Part shown: positions 61,031 through 64,000 of the stretch, piece after piece
How positions within the stretch are numbered: the stretch's first letter is position 1
Layout of the letters: every line of letters starts with the position of its first letter
Source of the DNA: Branchiostoma belcheri
Taxonomy: Eukaryota; Chordata; Leptocardii; Amphioxiformes; Branchiostomatidae
NCBI RefSeq assembly: GCF_001625305.1
Contig: NW_017803854.1
Location: forward strand, 1,025,060-1,089,059
Length of the DNA stretch: 64,000 nucleotides
Direction: 5' to 3'
Made by a program: the position numbers and the translations under genes
The notes under the pieces: generated by a model
Told to the model about the DNA's origin: nothing
The model's database searches: none
What the model saw: the letters and a program-made list of their open reading frames with translations, nothing else

Positions 61031-63077
61031 GTGTTGAAAGTCATCATAGCTATAATGGCTGAGTTTAAGGGAGAATCCAGCAACTGCAAAGTTTTAAATG
61101 CACATCGGCAGAACAAGTTGCAAATGCGTGAATCGTGTAATGTACATGTCTTATGCATAAGACTCCTTGTTTTCATGGTTGTATTAACACATTCAGGGAT
61201 GACATCCCATCTATATAGTTTTCAAAATTGTTGTGTTGGAAAAGATACTGTCAGAGTGCAATGGGCAAAATTTCAATGCAACATTGACCAAACATCCAAC
61301 AAATTAGAAAAAGGCACGTTCTGCTGACATGCTTTCTTTGACAAGGAAAGACTGAGGAATTGGACACGTGGGCATTTCTATTACGCACTGGAGCACAAAT
61401 AAGACATGGATCACAATGCCATATGGCTAGAAGCAGAATGGCAAAAGTATGCTCATTATAACAAGTTGGATCACCTGCGCTTGAACTAAGGATCGATTCT
61501 TGATTACATGATATTACATGTTGGGTGCAGGGGATATAGTAAATTGAATATGAGCTTGAGATGCCAGCCATTCTCAATAGATTCTCAATCTCAATACAAA
61601 ACAGGGCTTAAAAGGCTCCAGCTTTGGATTTTCCTCTATCAATTACTCTTTGTTGGGGGAAGGGGTTGGTTTGGTGAGCAAAGACTCTCACAAAACTACT
61701 CATAGTAATTTTCAACCCTATACCATACAAAACGGTATTCCACACTATTTTCAGAAACTACTGAACTGTCATTCTAAGCTACCGAACGTTAACGAAAATA
61801 TATTTTAGTGTCACGAAGTTCAGATTTTTTCGATGGACAGGTGAATTTTTTTTTGTCATCCTAACAAACAAATTTCTGTCCTGAGACAGAGGGACAGGTC
61901 CTGGAGACAGCCTTGTCTCAATGTAAACATTTTAGCCATCTGGAACAAATCTGATTGAAACGGAATTATTGTACGGACTACCTGCAGGGAAATGTGGGTT
62001 GACTACAAATCAGTGGATCTTGCAAAATTGTCCTCAGCTGTGTGAATGGGAGTTCAAATTAGTACCACTGTATTCAGCCTCACGTGCAATACACGATAGT
62101 CACTCCCTGTAAGTTGTCATTAATATGCAAAAGACGTGCAGAGAATGTGCACACTGGCATTATTTCTTATTTAGCACAAATCCTCTTAACTGTACCTAAT
62201 CATCTTACATCATGTTAGGCTGACTACTGGCTGTAGAAAAAGTAACTATACATGAAATGAAACTGGGGGTAATTTTGTTCAAAATTGTTGTGCACTCAGG
62301 TACTCTAGATCTGATTTAAAATTGTTTGAACAAATACATGTACACATGTAGGTGTAAAGTTGTTTCCCAAGATCACAACAATTTTGGTCTGCTATAGGGA
62401 ATCGAACCCAAAACCTTCAGATTCAAAGGCAACGCCACAAGACCACTTTATTTGTATGCTGCATTTTAGTGCCACGTCCTCTGCCTATACAAGCCATATG
62501 CCAGAAAGCTTTACAGACTTCTGTAATAGCTTGGATCATAAAGTCTAAGCTTCCGTAATCGAAAAACAGTATAGTTGGATTGGCAAATGTTACATAAACA
62601 CCTGCCTACAAAACTTTAAGAGGCATTAAAAACATATGGTCTTAATCCTCTTCTACAATGACAAAAAATTAATCAGTAGGCAAAAAATTAATCAGTGACG
62701 GAATTATCATCTGATTACACATAGATTATGATACAGAAAGAGATTTTGTTGATTAAGTGGAAATAATTAGTTACTACTTTTATCACATACAGTCATAAGA
62801 ACTGTGCCTCATGTATTGTATCATGGACCTTGGCAAAGGGCCATTACTCCATTAAAGTATACAGCAAAAATAGAGCAAACTTAAAAAGTCAGGCTAAAAG
62901 AGTTCAAAACTTAACTGGCAGTTCAATTCTTGAATACGTGGATTCTAGGAAGCAGATTTTTTTACCCAATAAATTTATGCAGTACAACAACCTTTACAGT
63001 GTTATTTCTAAAATGTAATAGCAGGAAAGAAGTGGTTTCGGGGAATCCATGCAGCGATAGGCGACCTTATATGCCCT
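61031..63077. other. No gene recognised
   Basis: AT-rich sequence. Short open frames lack splice context. A tRNA-like stretch with GGAATCGAACCCAAAACC lies at 62395-62445. Confidence 0.5.
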
Positions 63078-64000
63078 GAGTTTATGAGCTGGAACTGTGG
63101 GATGGCCTTTCAGCACCAAGGACATGATACAGCCACCAATCAAACCTGGATCAAGGATTACATGCTATATATAGGCTTTTTTTACACCTCTCCTCCTACT
63201 TCTATATATTGTACTGAGGCCTGCACAATTAACATTCTTAGGGTCGGGTTGGTAAGAAAAGGTTTGATGATAGAAATGAAAGAATAGATTTTAGGTCTTT
63301 AGAAATAGTACAGTCAAGTTCTGTACTTGGATAAATAAAGGTCACAATGTTATGCCGCATGTTTCCAGACTCTTTATAAAATATCTCAGAGAACTCCCCC
63401 CAAGACTCCTTTGGAATTGAAATAGAATAGTCCTAAGGAAAGGAAGATACCAGCTACATGTATCTAAGTTTATGAGCTGGAACCATGGGATGGCCTTTTC
63501 AGCACCAAGGACATGATACAGCCACCAATCAAGCTGGATTCAATGATATCACTACATGCTATATATAGGCTCTCCTGTCCTACCCTCCTACTGCTATATT
63601 GTACTGACGGCTGTACCATTAACATTCTTAGGGTCGGGGTTGGTAAGAAAAGGTTTGATGATAGAAATGAAAGAATAGATTTTAGGTCTTTAGAAATAGT
63701 ACAGTCAAGTTCTGTACTTGGATAAATGGACAATGTTATGCCGCATGTTTCCAGACTCTTAATAAAATATCTCAGAGAACTCCCCAAAAATTCCTTTGAA
63801 ATTAAAATAGAATAGTCCGGAGGGAAGGAAGATACCAGCTACATGTATCTAAGTTTATGAGTTGGAACCACCGGATGGCCTTTTCCGCACCAAGGACATG
63901 ATACAGCCACCAATCAAACCTGAATCAAGGATATCATTACATGCTATATATAGGCTTTCCTGTCCTACCCTCCTACTGCTATATTGTACTGAGGGCTGTA
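63078..64000. repeat. Tandem repeat, about 385-bp unit, runs off the window
   Basis: Units start near 63078, 63468 and 63851 with GTTTATGAGCTGGAAC and GGATGGCCTTT-CAGCACC, sharing ACATGCTATATATAGGC, TTAGGGTCGG, AGAAAAGGTTTGATGATAGA and AATAGATTTTAGGTCTTTAG. The array continues past 64000. Confidence 0.93.

Noticed and set aside
63470..63787. 105-codon - strand frame
   Set aside because: Lies across the 385-bp tandem unit and is not kept open in the neighbouring units.

Overview
The window is eukaryotic, intron-rich and packed with repeats, most likely from an invertebrate chordate. I favour a lancelet (Branchiostoma). The evidence is GT-AG split genes, tRNA-derived SINEs, CR1/L2-type non-LTR fragments, many small inverted-repeat DNA transposons, and a 'CTGTATAGC..GTATAAC..CCCTT' minisatellite that I associate with amphioxus. 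The lineage is an inference from memory of repeats and gene structure, not from a search. There are no bacterial operons, CRISPR arrays or defence loci. Nearly all long open frames are satellite translations or shadows; real coding sequence lies in short exons.

Left third (1-22,100): a dispersed tandem family of small proteins with two predicted membrane spans, all on the + strand, which I do not recognise. Copy A (291-1644) lacks its first exon at the window edge. Copy B (18298-19573) and copy C (20464-22069) are complete. An extra first exon at 17521-17651, almost identical to that of copy C, has no downstream exons of its own. The conserved core is a domain of about 44 residues, then a G-R/A-rich stretch, TM1, TM2 and a K-P-K-A-S-E tail start. 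The C-terminal tails diverge: PPPY in A, an acidic dileucine in C. Copy A has an intron, largely built of a PIF/Harbinger-like MITE, at a place where B and C are uninterrupted. Between A and B, on the - strand (6037-10214), is a six-exon gene for an unrecognised four-span membrane protein of 204 aa, with satellites and a non-LTR fragment in its third intron. From 10.2 to 16.7 kb lie tandem-diverged repeats, a piggyBac-type element with TTAA ends and a paralogous empty site, and a 20-N assembly gap flanked by the same 103 bp on both sides.

Middle and right (26.7-51.5 kb, - strand): a serine/threonine kinase of the STK32 (YANK) family in eleven exons, complete except for the first coding exon. 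It has the glycine loop, catalytic K, HRD, the STK32-typical DFN in place of DFG, APE, and the conserved basic C-terminal tail. Its introns carry unusual structures: an array of partial copies of its own exon 32764-32889, a triplicated splice acceptor before the last exon, and a hAT-like element in the 3' UTR 8 bp after the stop codon.

Right end (51.5-64 kb): no coding sequence recognised. It holds long-unit tandem repeats (about 300-390 bp), hAT-like and inverted-repeat MITEs and a dispersed repeat. It is probably the first intron and upstream region of STK32.
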